A stretch of DNA of 62,000 bases from Zygnema cylindricum (lineage: Eukaryota > Streptophyta > Zygnematophyceae > Zygnematales > Zygnemataceae), in the NCBI GenBank assembly GCA_037447655.1, contig JBBHKE010000573.1, positions 1-62,000 of the forward strand. The letters are read 5' to 3'. The stretch's first letter is position 1; every line of letters starts with the position of its first letter. The notes under the pieces are model-generated. The model made no database searches, had not been told where the DNA came from, and saw only the letters and a list, made by a program, of their open reading frames with translations. The position numbers and the translations under genes are program-made. Shown one piece after another: positions 21,194 to 31,769 of the stretch.

Positions 21194-23909
21194 GGTTATG
21201 GGCCCACCCTCTAGGGTGCCAATATTTAATGGAACTGGCTTCATATACTGGGAAAGTATGATGATAGGAGCTCTATGCGAAAAAAGGTTTTGGGGGATAG
21301 TGAGTGGACGATTGGGGCGTCCATCAAGTCTTGGAATTCCTCCAGGGTTTAAAGGAAGCAGATTCACCAGGAAAGAGGATTCACCTTCAACGGAGGAAAC
21401 AAAGGAAGGAGAGGTGGTGGACAAAGGAAAGGAGAAGGAGGCGACCACACCAATAGCAACTGGTTTAGCATTCATGTCACCTATTCCGAGGAACGAGGAG
21501 AATGATACTGAAACCTGGGACTTCAACAATATGGCGGCAAAGCACTTCATCCTACGCCATCTCACTCAAGGACTTGCATGTCCTCATTTGCAGGTAGAGA
21601 GGGCATCCGATCTTTGGATGGCTCTCATAGAGATGTACCGAAGTGGTACGATTCAGCAACAACAGTTGGCTGATCAGAAAGTTAAGGAGTATGTATACAA
21701 AGGGGGAAATATGTTGGATTTTTGCAATGAGCTTGCTACACTCTTCATGGAGCTAGAGAGTGCGGGTAAAGTTTTTAGTGAAAAAGAAAAAGTTAACTGT
21801 TTACTAATGAAGTTACCTGATGAGTTCGAGAACATAGTCAACCGTGTGCAGGACTTGCCGGACTCAAGGTGGATATGGAACTCAGTGGTAGGGATGATTC
21901 TCGTTCGAGAGAATACGATTGAGATCCGAAGGGGAGGAAAGAGTGGCCAAGCCTTGGCAACAGCGACCGATTGGAGGAACAAGGATTCCCGGAAACCAGT
22001 CAGAAACTATGGGGGTAGGGAGCGGGAAAAACAGGTTGGCGAGTTCGAACCAAGGGCTCCCAAAGGTTTATGTCATTTTTGTAAGAAACCTGGGCACTAT
22101 ATGGCAGAGTGCACCAAGCTAACCGAGCTTCGGTTAAAGGAGGGGCAGACCGGTGGTACCCCGAGAGGAAAGAAAAAGGCCCTTGTCACACAGGTACTTG
22201 AGGCGGAATCCGAGGACGAGGACGATGAGCTCCTTTTGGATGAGGAGTTGGAGGCGAAAACTGAGGTTGAAATTCCACGAAGGCAGAAATGTGCTTACGG
22301 TGGATTGAAAGGTGAAGCAGGCTGGATTATAGATTCAGGTGCCTCAATGCACATGTGTAAGGATAGACACCTGTTCACTAAGATAAGAAAGATTCCCACC
22401 GTAGAGATAGAGTACGGGGATGGGAGGATAGTCACCACTACTCTTGTAGGATCGGTAGATCTGAAAGTGTTAGTTGAAGGAAAGACATCCATATTAACAT
22501 TCTCCGATGTATTGTTTATTCCGGAGCTGAACAAAAACCTTATCTCTACATCAGTATTAGATGATAAGGGTTTTTTCACTAGCACTAGGGAAGGAGTCTT
22601 TACTGCTAGTTTTGAGGAGGATGTCTATTTCATTGCTGAGAAAGGTAGCCATGGGATGTTTAGGCTGATCTTAAGTAATGAAACGAAGAAACTTTATTAT
22701 GCTGGTGTTCATGATATTATGATGTGGCATAAGAGGCTTGGGCATGTGAATCTAGATAAGTTAAGAGAGATGAAAAAGATGGGAGTGGTGGAAGGGATTC
22801 AGTTCAGTGAGAGTGATGATATAAGTGATTGTAGTGGGTGTGCTCAAGGTAAAGCACACAGATTACCCTTTCCAAAAACAGCCACCTACAAGGGAGAAAA
22901 ACTTCTAGATCTAGTACACACAGATATTTGGGGACCGGCTAGAGTGCCCTCACCGGGGGGGAAGAGATTTATGATGACTATAACTGATGATTGGTCTCGG
23001 TATTCCCGAGTATATTTTTTGAAAAACAAGTCAGAAGCTGAGGACTGTTTTAGACAATATAAAGCATGGAGCGAAAAACTCCATGAAACTCCAATCAAGA
23101 GAGTAAGGAGTGACAATGGTGGAGAGTATACTTCTAACCAGTTTGAGGATTTTTTGAGGGAAGATGGGGTTCAACACCAAAAGACAGTGCCAGAAAATCC
23201 TGAACAGAATGGGGTAGCTGAAAGGTTAAATAGAACACTAAGTGATAGTGCTAGAAGTATGTTGTCGGATAAGAAGATAGGAAAAAGGTTTTGGGCAGAA
23301 GCAATGAACTGTGCTAATTACCTCAAAAATAGAGTTCTTACTTCAGCTATAAAAGATCAAACACCTTATGAGAGATGGACAGGCCGGAAACCAGACTTAT
23401 CTCATTTAAAGGTTTTCGGCAGTCAAGTATTCAGTCTAGATACTGATCGGTCCAATTGGAAGCTAGATCCTAAAGGAAAACCGGGATACTTATTAGGATA
23501 TGATGAGGATGTTAAAGGATATAGAGTTTATGATCTAAAAAGAGAAGATATAATCTTAGTAAAGCATCTAGTAGTTATGGATGAAGGAAAGTCAGTGGAT
23601 CCCTTCAAATATACAAAGTCAGTAAAAATCAGATTTGAGTCAGAAAATTCTGATGACTTTGAGCTTCCTAACTATCCAGGTTTTAGAGACGATGACATTC
23701 TTGCAGGAACAAATCAGACCGAAAAGGACTCGGCTGTGGAAACTCCAGTGACAACTCTACTCGAAGCGGAAGACGTGGTGGAAATTGATTCGGAATCAAG
23801 GGATAGGGGAGAAGCCGAGTTTGTTCGAAAGAATCCACGAGAACCATCTATTCCGGCCTCAGATTTTGAGGGAGGGAGGAGAAGTAGCAAAAGACTGCAA
23901 GAAAAATAG
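21174..23909 (+). CDS. Copia Gag-protease-integrase polyprotein
   Basis: 911 residues. Gag (about 15-290) ends in a zinc knuckle C-X2-C-X4-H-X4-C (about 300-313, CHFCKKPGHYMAEC) that packages RNA. The aspartic protease active site DSGA is at about residue 387. Integrase starts with an H-X4-H...C-X2-C zinc finger (H near 519) and carries the DD35E triad D584, D647 and E683 (HTD, SDN, NGVAE). An acidic spacer follows before the stop. The first ATG (21174) lies in the LTR; the ATG at 21198, inside the primer site, gives a protein 8 residues shorter and is probably the original start. The frame continues without shift into the RT part after UAG 23907-23909. Confidence 0.95.
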   Translation: MEVSEFQVMGPPSRVPIFNGTGFIYWESMMIGALCEKRFWGIVSGRLGRPSSLGIPPGFKGSRFTRKEDSPSTEETKEGEVVDKGKEKEATTPIATGLAFMSPIPRNEENDTETWDFNNMAAKHFILRHLTQGLACPHLQVERASDLWMALIEMYRSGTIQQQQLADQKVKEYVYKGGNMLDFCNELATLFMELESAGKVFSEKEKVNCLLMKLPDEFENIVNRVQDLPDSRWIWNSVVGMILVRENTIEIRRGGKSGQALATATDWRNKDSRKPVRNYGGREREKQVGEFEPRAPKGLCHFCKKPGHYMAECTKLTELRLKEGQTGGTPRGKKKALVTQVLEAESEDEDDELLLDEELEAKTEVEIPRRQKCAYGGLKGEAGWIIDSGASMHMCKDRHLFTKIRKIPTVEIEYGDGRIVTTTLVGSVDLKVLVEGKTSILTFSDVLFIPELNKNLISTSVLDDKGFFTSTREGVFTASFEEDVYFIAEKGSHGMFRLILSNETKKLYYAGVHDIMMWHKRLGHVNLDKLREMKKMGVVEGIQFSESDDISDCSGCAQGKAHRLPFPKTATYKGEKLLDLVHTDIWGPARVPSPGGKRFMMTITDDWSRYSRVYFLKNKSEAEDCFRQYKAWSEKLHETPIKRVRSDNGGEYTSNQFEDFLREDGVQHQKTVPENPEQNGVAERLNRTLSDSARSMLSDKKIGKRFWAEAMNCANYLKNRVLTSAIKDQTPYERWTGRKPDLSHLKVFGSQVFSLDTDRSNWKLDPKGKPGYLLGYDEDVKGYRVYDLKREDIILVKHLVVMDEGKSVDPFKYTKSVKIRFESENSDDFELPNYPGFRDDDILAGTNQTEKDSAVETPVTTLLEAEDVVEIDSESRDRGEAEFVRKNPREPSIPASDFEGGRRSSKRLQEK
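21194..21208 (+). other. Primer-binding site to the initiator tRNA-Met anticodon arm
   Basis: GGTTATGGGCCCACC starts at the first base after the LTR. It is the 15-base complement of the anticodon stem-loop of plant initiator tRNA-Met (GGUGGGCCCAUAACC), not of the 3' CCA end. This is the half-tRNA priming mode known from Drosophila copia and yeast Ty5. The ATG in the middle (21198-21200) is in frame with gag. Confidence 0.85.
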
Positions 23910-25532
23910 GTTAATAACAAGGTAACTAAACTATCTCATCAAGATGAACCTCAAACTTATCGAGAGGCGATGACTTGTCCAGAAAGAAACCGGTGGAAGA
24001 CAGCCATCAATGAGGAGATGGCTTCAATCATGGCAGCCGATACTTGGGAGCTGGTGGACTGTCCACCTAACCGAAAACCAATCGGTTGTAAGTGGGTTTT
24101 CAAACTGAAACTGAACCCAGATAACACAATCGAGCGCTACAAGGCCAGATTAGTGGCAAAGGGATTTACACAAAAGGAAGGAATTGACTACGAGGAAACC
24201 TTTGCCCCGGTGGTCAGATTTCCCTCCGTCCGCATACTTCTCAGTTTAGCAGCGGCGGAAGACATGGAAGTGCACCAGATGGACATCAAAACAGCCTTTT
24301 TGCATGGAGAATTAGAAGAGGAGATCTTCATGCGACAACCCGAAGGGTTTGTGGAAGAAGGAGAGGAGAGTAAGGTATGCCGGCTGATTAAATCTCTTTA
24401 TGGTTTGAAACAGGCGCCCCGACAGTGGAATAAGAAGCTTGATGAGTTTCTTACCGGTCTAGGATATATTCGGATCAGCTCAGATCACTCAATCTATGTT
24501 TTCGAAGATGAGGAAGGTTTTATATTTATTGCAATTTATGTTGATGATTTGCTTGTTTTAAGTAAATCAATGGAAAAAATCAATAAACTGAAAACCGATC
24601 TTAAGGGGAGATTTGAAATGAAGGATATGGGGGAAGCAAAATATATTTTGGGAATTCAAGTAGAGAGAGACCGAAAAAGAAAAATTATAAGATTGACTCA
24701 AAAGGAAGCAATAGGAAACATGCTTGAAAAATTTCAAATGGATAAAGCTAATAGTTGCACAACTCCAATGGAATTGAAGAAGGGAAGTGAGGGGAGTGAG
24801 GAAGAAGGAGTCATAGTCTTAGACGAGGAATTATCTCCTGAAGAACAGAAGTTCATGCAGACTATTCCTTACAGGCAAGTAGTGGGAAGTCTAATCTATT
24901 TTATGAATTGTACCCGGCCGGATTTAGCTGCAGCTGTAGGAGTGCTGAGTAGAAGTCTAAATGCTCCCACTAAGAAGGATTGGGAGGCAGCTAAGAGAGT
25001 CCTTAGATACTTGGTAGGAACTAGAGATCTATGGTTGCATTTGGGTGGGGAGAATACTGACATCACTACTTGGAGTGATGCCAGTTATGGTGATGCTCCG
25101 ATGAGGAGATGTACTTCTGGATATGTATTATATGTGGGTGATGGGGCTTGCTGTTGGAGTAGCAAACAGCAAAAGGTTATTGCTCAGTCCACCATGGAGG
25201 CTGAGTATATGGCCTCTTGCTCTGCTGTAAAAGAATTGATGTGGGTCAAGTCTTTGCTTGGTGAGCTTGGTCACCTTAAGAGTGGTGTGCAGAAAATATT
25301 TTGTGATAATCAGGCAGCAATCGCTATTTCTGCCAATCCTAAACACCATTTTAAAGCCAAACACATGGACATCAGACTCAGCTTTGTTAGAGAGAAAGTA
25401 GAAAACAAAATAATCAGTTTAGAGTACAGACCAGATAGTGAGATGGTAGCAGATATGATGACCAAACCTGTGCCTTCCCCTAAGCTAATTTTTTGCAGGG
25501 AGAAGTGTGGTCTGAAATTAAAGATTGACTAG
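23910..25532 (+). CDS. Copia reverse transcriptase-RNase H
   Basis: The frame is the same as gag-integrase and is open from just after the UAG; the first ATG is at 23970. It starts with the copia EPQTYREAM...W.TAI..EM block, then RT with YKARLVAKGF, MDIKTAFLHG, LYGLKQAPRQWN and the catalytic YVDD (near 24537-24548). RNase H follows, with TWSDAS, STMEAEY and FCDNQAA (the conserved Asp and Glu) and the HMDIR region. The usual C-terminus is complete. Normal copia elements make this as part of one polyprotein, so expression here needs UAG readthrough or internal initiation. Confidence 0.95.
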   Translation, partial: VNNKVTKLSHQDEPQTYREAMTCPERNRWKTAINEEMASIMAADTWELVDCPPNRKPIGCKWVFKLKLNPDNTIERYKARLVAKGFTQKEGIDYEETFAPVVRFPSVRILLSLAAAEDMEVHQMDIKTAFLHGELEEEIFMRQPEGFVEEGEESKVCRLIKSLYGLKQAPRQWNKKLDEFLTGLGYIRISSDHSIYVFEDEEGFIFIAIYVDDLLVLSKSMEKINKLKTDLKGRFEMKDMGEAKYILGIQVERDRKRKIIRLTQKEAIGNMLEKFQMDKANSCTTPMELKKGSEGSEEEGVIVLDEELSPEEQKFMQTIPYRQVVGSLIYFMNCTRPDLAAAVGVLSRSLNAPTKKDWEAAKRVLRYLVGTRDLWLHLGGENTDITTWSDASYGDAPMRRCTSGYVLYVGDGACCWSSKQQKVIAQSTMEAEYMASCSAVKELMWVKSLLGELGHLKSGVQKIFCDNQAAIAISANPKHHFKAKHMDIRLSFVREKVENKIISLEYRPDSEMVADMMTKPVPSPKLIFCREKCGLKLKID

Positions 25533-25545
25533 AAAATAAGGGGAG
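25533..25545 (+). other. Polypurine tract
   Basis: AAAATAAGGGGAG directly before the 3' LTR primes plus-strand DNA synthesis. The GGGGAG core is shared with the element at 3083. Confidence 0.85.
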
Positions 25546-26593
25546 TGTAGAAACTAATGGTTTTATTAGTATTTTCTAGGTCTGAAAAGAAATATAGAAG
25601 TCGAGGCAGTCTATCTCTAACTTCTCTCTCCAACTCTCAAACTTGTCGCAGTCACTGAGAAAGTGGAGAGGAAGCTAGAGCCATGGCTACCTTGGCTATC
25701 CTGAGGTTTACGGGAATTTTATATTAGGGTTTATATATTTAATTAAAATGTATGTGCCGGCGGCAGGATTTGATCCTTGTACCTGCCGGCCGGCAGACAC
25801 AATGTAGCCGGTAGCCTTAGCCGTTTCGTCTAGCGATAGTGTTACCTAGCATATAGTTTGATAATTATTTATATATGTATACAAGCGATAAACCATTTAA
25901 CTAGAATTAATTACGGGATACATAGATCCAGTAATATGTAATGTACGACTTACGGTACGGACATAAATCAGTACCGCGCATTTGTTTCGTAAATGAAACA
26001 AATACCGCGCATGTATTTATTACGGCTACGATTAAAGCCGAATTTAATCGGACGGCCGGGATTAGCGCCGAGATCGCGGAGGAAGATTTCGGCGGTTTGT
26101 GGCCATCGCCACATCGGATGACGCGTGGCAAAATTCCGTTGGATTGTGGAAACTCCGGAGATTATGACACCGAATCCGGATTTGACATGTGTCGACATTT
26201 TGGCCATGTCGTACAATATCCGTACATAAAGTACACCGGCAGCTGTACTTTTGCGTACGGAACTCAATTCTGATTGGTTCCGTACATCAGTAGATAGAGT
26301 CTGTGAGAGAGATAGGACTTAGAAAAATTAGAAGATAGGACCCTCTCTCCCAGAGAGCTTCTGTACAAAAGGTCAACTTTGACCCTCCATAACTTACTGC
26401 TCAGGGGAGCAAATTCAGAGATTCTTTTTGCTATCGACTCAGGGGAGTCTTGTCTTCACAGGGGTGAAGTTGGTCAGAGTTTTTGTCTGCCAGGGTGGCA
26501 GTTATTTTGCTTAAACACAAAGGGGTCAGGATTATCCTAGAGGCTTCTTGGAAGCTGTCCACTCTGAGGACTTATGGAGGTCTCAGAGTTTCA
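25546..26593 (+). repeat. 3' LTR, 1048 bp
   Basis: Same length as the 5' LTR with two differences seen; followed by target duplication GGCGT. Confidence 0.97.
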
Positions 26594-26846
26594 GGCGTTT
26601 GCAAAAAGTACAAAGGTTTTTTAGTATTATGACTTGGCAACGCAGATACATGGTACGCAAGTGAATAATTGAAGTGAAGTTTGTCGCTGTGAAGATTTTT
26701 AAAAGATTTTAAAGAACTGGTCAAAACCCACGTGGTGCCATTCAATGTTTAACATGTGGTTTAGAGACTCTTTGTGACCAAACATCGACTCTATTAACCC
26801 GGCCTGTTGGCCGTACGATTACAAAAACGACTGGTGGAACTAGACC

Positions 26847-27319
26847 CTAATTCGGTGCCCTTTAAAAAAAAAAACCTGAAATACAATCCAAAATTATATT
26901 TTTTCCTTTACGCCTTTTAGGGTTGTTTTTTAATTAGCGTTAATAACGGAAGTACACCGCAATGTTTATAGTGTGGTATACGGACAAGTTTTTCCGTACC
27001 AAAATGTGCTTTTTTGAAATACAAATGTACAAAAAGTCATTTAATGTAACTGCCCACGCATGTGAATGTGCACTGGAAAAAGAGACTCAAACTCAAATAT
27101 TCTGATTTTGGCGTACGAATTGTTTGATTTTGTACAGATACATAGAATGATGTAGACATCAATACGAGGGGCATTTATTATTTGAAAAAACCCAAATTAG
27201 AGTTAGTGATTCATTAGTATATATGTTTTTTTTTTTCTCCAATTAGCGTTAATAACACTAATTATTTTTTACGCTACAGTATAGTATTTATTCTTTTACT
27301 CTAATAGTGATCGGCGTTG
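26847..27319. mobile_element. CACCG-family MITE, type B, left end truncated
   Basis: The right end reads CTAATAGTGATCGGCGTTG then TA. The interior aligns with the next element (CCTGAAATACAATC, AAAAAGTCATTTAAT and TTTTTGGCG/CATACGAATTG blocks). The left terminal repeat is missing. It keeps the uninterrupted sequence (about 27205-27225) that the nested MITE at 27721 split in the sister copy. Confidence 0.75.
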
Positions 27320-27321
27320 TA

Positions 27322-28318
27322 CACCGCCAATCGCAATCAGAGTAAATAATGCTAATTCAGTGCCTTTCTTTAAATTTTTGAAACCTGAAATACAATCAAT
27401 AATTCTATTTTTTCCTTTACACCTTTTATGGTTTTTTTTTTAATTAACATTAATAAATGAAGTACACTGCGATGTTTATAATGCGGTGTACGGATAGTGT
27501 TTGTCCGTACCAAACGTACTTTTTTAAAATATAAATGTACAAAAAGTCATTTAATATAATTGCACACGCATGTGAATGTGCACTGGAGAAAGAGACGCAA
27601 ACTTGAATATTCAGATTTTGGCATACGAATTGTCAGATGTTGTACATATATTGATGTAGACATTGACACGGCGGGTATTTACTATTCGAAAAAACCCAAA
27701 CTAGAGTTAGTGATTAATTACACCGTGAATCGTAATTAGAGTAAAGAAAAAATTAGGGTAAAATAAGAGAACAAAATAATTAGAGTTTTGAACTCTAATT
27801 TGTGTGGTATAACTTTTTAAAAAATGAATTTTACTCTAATCTATTTAAGTACTCTAGTTTGGCACACTAATATCTCTATTGTAAATAAGGTACTCGTGGA
27901 TAATCTGACAAAACGTACAGTTAAGCACAATGATGTTTGCACTACGCGGTTTGTTAAAACACAGTTACATGATAACGACATGTATTAAATCATCATTTTT
28001 ACATTTTTACTTATAAAAGTACAATTTTGCACGGTCGAACGTCGTCTGTACTCCACACTATTTAAACAAACCTATATTAGAATTTTGTACGCTAATTAAA
28101 CCTTACCTTAAATAATATAATGAAAAATTTAGAATCATTTACTTTATTTAACGCGATAGAGTCGAAATTTAGGGCGACCGAATGAGCGTTATTTAGTCTA
28201 AATACGATTCGCGGTGTAGTGAATATGTTTTTTTTTGTTTTTTTGTTCCTAATTAGCGTTAATAACACTAAATTTTTTTACACTATATATTCCTTTACTC
28301 TAATAGCGATTGGCGGTG
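27322..28318. mobile_element. CACCG-family MITE, type B, interrupted by a nested MITE
   Basis: Starts CACCGCCAATCGCAAT right after the TA shared with the previous element and ends GCGATTGGCGGTG before TA (28319-28320). Without the insert at 27721-28216 it is about 500 bp and aligns along its length with 26847-27319. No coding capacity. Confidence 0.85.
27721..28216. mobile_element. CACCG-family MITE, type A, nested
   Basis: Inverted ends CACCGTGAATCGTAATTAG and CTAAATACGATTCGCGGTG, flanked by TA (27719-27720, 28217-28218). Closely similar to 36916-37398. It sits inside the type B copy; the sister type B copy shows the empty site with a single TA. Confidence 0.92.
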
Positions 28319-28385
28319 TAGTGTAAAGACATGTAGCTTGAGTTTTGAGATATGTAGCTTTTGGCTGTCCTATGCTTTAGAGGTA

Positions 28386-28791
28386 GTGTTGGGTATCGGG
28401 TGAAATCATATCGCGATAATTTTGATATTCAATTTATCGAATATCGATCGGTCAAGGTCCTCGATATATAGTATCGGGACCAACATAAATCCTAGCGATT
28501 TATTTGGTAAAAGGCGGGTGTCGTACAGATTAAGTACGGAAAATCGTACAAAAAGTTGCACGTAAAATCATATACCCCCCCCACCCCCCCAACTGAGCGT
28601 GCGCCAGAGGGGGGGAGGAGGTGTTTGAAAAAAAATTGGGGGAAAAAAAATAACAATAAGAAATATTTGTATATATCGCAAAAATATCGCACTATTTGGC
28701 TTTTCTATTTATCGAAGCGATATATTGATTATCGGGTACCTCAAATTCGATGTATATCGAATATCGGCAATAGGTCCTCGATACCCAACAC
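28386..28791. mobile_element. MITE with GTGTTGGGTATCGG ends, copy 2
   Basis: Inverted ends GTGTTGGGTATCGGG / GATACCCAACAC with TA on both sides (28384-28385, 28792-28793). It aligns with 17778-18157 at both ends; the middle differs and has C-runs and A-runs. Confidence 0.82.
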
Positions 28792-29212
28792 TATTTACAG
28801 GACGATCTTACGGTACGATTTTTTGTTCGAACTGATGTATGGTTAGCTTAAAATCCAAAACGCTCGTGGTTTTACCTAGAGTTCGCAAACGGTCAACCGA
28901 AACCGTGACCGACCGTTAACCGACCGCCCGCGCCGAATCCGCAACGGATTCGGTTGCCAAATTTTGGGGGCCGGGCGGTTGCGGGCGGTTGATTCACCAG
29001 AAAAATAAAAAAAGTCGGTTACGGTCATCAAGCGAAAAACGAAAAAAATGAAAATTTTGTACTGTCCATACAATCCAACATTAATGTACTTTGTACTCTT
29101 TGGTATCGTGGAAACACGTGACATCATGATTAGCGTCGCAAATCTGACACGGTAGCAACACTATTCATTTCACAAATCTTAGGGAACACGACAAATCGTA
29201 ATTATTGGCCTA

Positions 29213-30658
29213 GGGTATGGTTACACCAGGAGGTCTGTGTAATAGTACGGACAACAAAACTTATTTATTAGGGTATGTCCCCATGTGCATAAGTAAGAGT
29301 TTTTTTCTGTCTTTTTCTTGTAAAACTTAGCGTCGTATTGCCTAAGCTGCAACCGTACGAACGAATCGCAAATTTGTAGAGTACAAATTGCGTCACCCTC
29401 AAACGTATAATGTACGAAAATTTGTCGTCTTGTGTTATACAACCCACGGCCACGACAAAAAACGTCATCTTCAAACTTATCTTTAAAACACATCGGCGAT
29501 GTGTTTTAAAACTAGGTATTTTCGATAAACAAATAGGAACATGTATTCGCACGTGCCGTAATTTTCGAAAATTTTCATACGATTTCCAAGGACAAGACAA
29601 GTACGGAATTCATTATGTTTTGTTCGTTTGCGTTCAATACGACGAATAGAAGTACACAATTTGTTTGGTTTTGTTCGTTTTCGTCCAGTACGGATTTTTT
29701 TTTTGTAGGGGTCTCAAAATTTCGATGCCCTTTTCATGTCGAGTGGACAGGCGACGCAAAGGCAAAACACATCTTCTTCAACCGTGAAACGACACAGGCT
29801 GGAATGCGATACGTCTACAATGTCACGGTAAGACATGCGACGTCACAATCAGTTCCAAATAATAACGTGCGACAACACAGATTTTACACGTTGACAACCG
29901 TCACAGGTATTGTCGACTTATACAGTCGTCACAAACGTAAGTTAAGATTACATTCTTACGCATAAGGACACTTGAAAACCAGGTCTGGCGGATCTGCCCA
30001 AAAATACAAAGTAAGCTCACTAAGTTACAAGAACATGGAGATATACCCACAGAGGCCTCAGTTACATCGCATATCGTATGCAAATAAGTTTTTACATACA
30101 TGTTCTGATTTGAGTGGCTCCACGTAAGTTGACAATCAAATCTCTAAAATTGTCAAAGATTTGCAAACCGACCATTTTCGTATGTAAATCCGTACTTGCG
30201 TAATACGTACGTGAACTTCGCAAGTGTACCGCATCAATGTACCTTAGAGATCTCCTTCACTCTGCTAATTTTCAGGAAAAAACCGTATTTCTTTTCGGCA
30301 AAGATTTTACGGTCACCTCGTCCGAAGGCACGTGACTTTGGGGATGTGTGAAAATTTTCATTTTTCATCGACGCACGTGTCTCTCGTCCAGGTGTAGCGA
30401 ATTGACTGGTTTTGTATTGGCGAACCCACCTCCGCGAGGTGGATTCACCAAAATAGAGGCGGATGGAGCGATTGCTTCGCAGATGAAGACCAAAATGTAA
30501 TTGGACAACCAATGTCTTCTCCCGGATACTTGGACAATCGTAATATTAATTGCTGTAATGTTGTTTTCAAGAAACTCACAAAAATATAGTACAGCATGGT
30601 ACGGGCAACTACAAAATTATGTATTAAACCTCACTTTTCGTATGATGTAACCATACCC
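29213..30658. mobile_element. Nested TIR element with GGGTATGGTTACA ends
   Basis: GGGTATGGTTACA at the left and TGTAACCATACCC at the right form a perfect 13-bp inverted repeat; flanks are CTA and TTA. GGG...CCC ends with a T-A-rich 3-bp target are typical of PIF/Harbinger (Tourist-like) elements. It contains the element at 29271-30048. Confidence 0.65.
29271..30048. mobile_element. Nested PIF/Harbinger-like MITE, divergent copy
   Basis: Starts GGGTATGTCCCCATG after TTA and ends CATGGAGATATACCC. The interior aligns with 31890-32648 (AAAACTTAG.G.CGTA, CGACAAAAAACGTCATCTTC and CATCTTCTTCAACCGTGAAAC blocks). No coding capacity. Confidence 0.6.
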
Positions 30659-31769
30659 TTATTCATACATCGTGAAAAACTAAGATTTTTTTTTGTACTT
30701 TTTTCGATTACGGGCGGGCACGGTTAGTCGCGAGAAATCGAGTTTCGGTTAACTTTTATATTCATTAACGCCGGTCGGTTAACGGTTAACAATTTTGGAG
30801 CGTGACATCACCCGGTCGGGCGTCGGTTACTCTGATTTTGAAAAAAAAAACGGTTGGTTTCGGTTATGTAAAAATTTGACTTTTGCGACCTCTGGTTCTT
30901 ATAGGACTAGTGAACTGCAGTATACCATCGGGTAAAGGTACGATACGAACATAGCTACACCGTGAATCGCTATTAGCGTGTTGAATGCTAATTGAGGTAC
31001 CCTGTTTTTTTGGGCAAATTCTCATATAGAATTAAACATTTTAAATGTTTATACACGTTATTTGAGGTATCCCATTAAATAGGATTCATGACTCTAATAA
31101 GGTTCCATGATAAATAGTGTGGTGTACGAAATGTCATAGACGTACTATTTTGTACTTTTTCAAGTAGAAAACTACATAAATAGCATTCACGCTGTCCCGT
31201 AGTCGCGCTAACATGTAATTGCCTAAATATTTTCCGGCATACGCGGATGTCAAAAAATCGCGACGGCGTACGATGTGAACAATCTTGTAAATGCACATAT
31301 TTTAGTGTGGAGATATTATGCTCCAATTTTTTTTACAAAGCAGTGTTCAAATTAGAGTATACGAAAAATTAGAATAAAAATTATTTAAAAAAAAACGACA
31401 TTCTCAAATAGCGTAAATGTTGCTAATTGTTTTAGGGAACTTATTATGACAGTGACTGTTATGGTTGCGCACAGTCATTTACGTCATTTTGTCAGAAAAC
31501 GTACGTTTGAAGTACACACAGGTACAAAAAAAGCAATGTTGAGTACAAATTTGACGGTCAATCGGTTGAACAACTTTGACTTTCAAAATATTGTTTCAAC
31601 CGCTTAAACTTATGCCGCGCTTGCGAACGTCGACCGTCAAAATAAATTTAACAATTCACACGGCCGGCGAACGTTTACGGTAACAAAACTGCGGCAACCA
31701 CATGTAAATAAAAAGTGTTGCAGACAGTCACTTTTTGTCGTTATGTGAGCTCCACGGTGAAATCACTTA

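Larger units (their letters stand above)
20146..26593 (+). mobile_element. Full-length Ty1/copia retrotransposon
   Basis: All parts are present. There is a 5-bp target duplication GGCGT (20141-20145 and 26594-26598), two 1048-bp LTRs starting TG and ending CA, a primer site at 21194, gag-protease-integrase, reverse transcriptase-RNase H and a polypurine tract before 25546. The integrase-before-RT order defines Ty1/copia. Reading the LTRs line by line I find two differences (20445/25845 and 20547/25947, both G/A), so insertion is recent. One in-frame UAG at 23907 splits the coding region; otherwise it is intact. Confidence 0.97.
28877..30894. mobile_element. hAT-like non-autonomous transposon with nested insertions
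   Basis: The left end TAGAGTTCGCAAACGG and right end (reverse complement CAGAGGTCGCAAAAG) are imperfect inverted repeats of a CAGAGGTCGCAAA type, as in many hAT elements. Subterminal GGTTAACCG-like repeats are dense on both sides. Related sequence recurs at 57310-60059 and 61964-62000. No 8-bp target duplication is convincing. Two further elements are nested inside. No transposase. Confidence 0.6.

Noticed and set aside
28869-28876. 8-bp hAT target duplication
   Set aside because: GTTTTACC against GTTCTTAT (30895-30902) is too weak.
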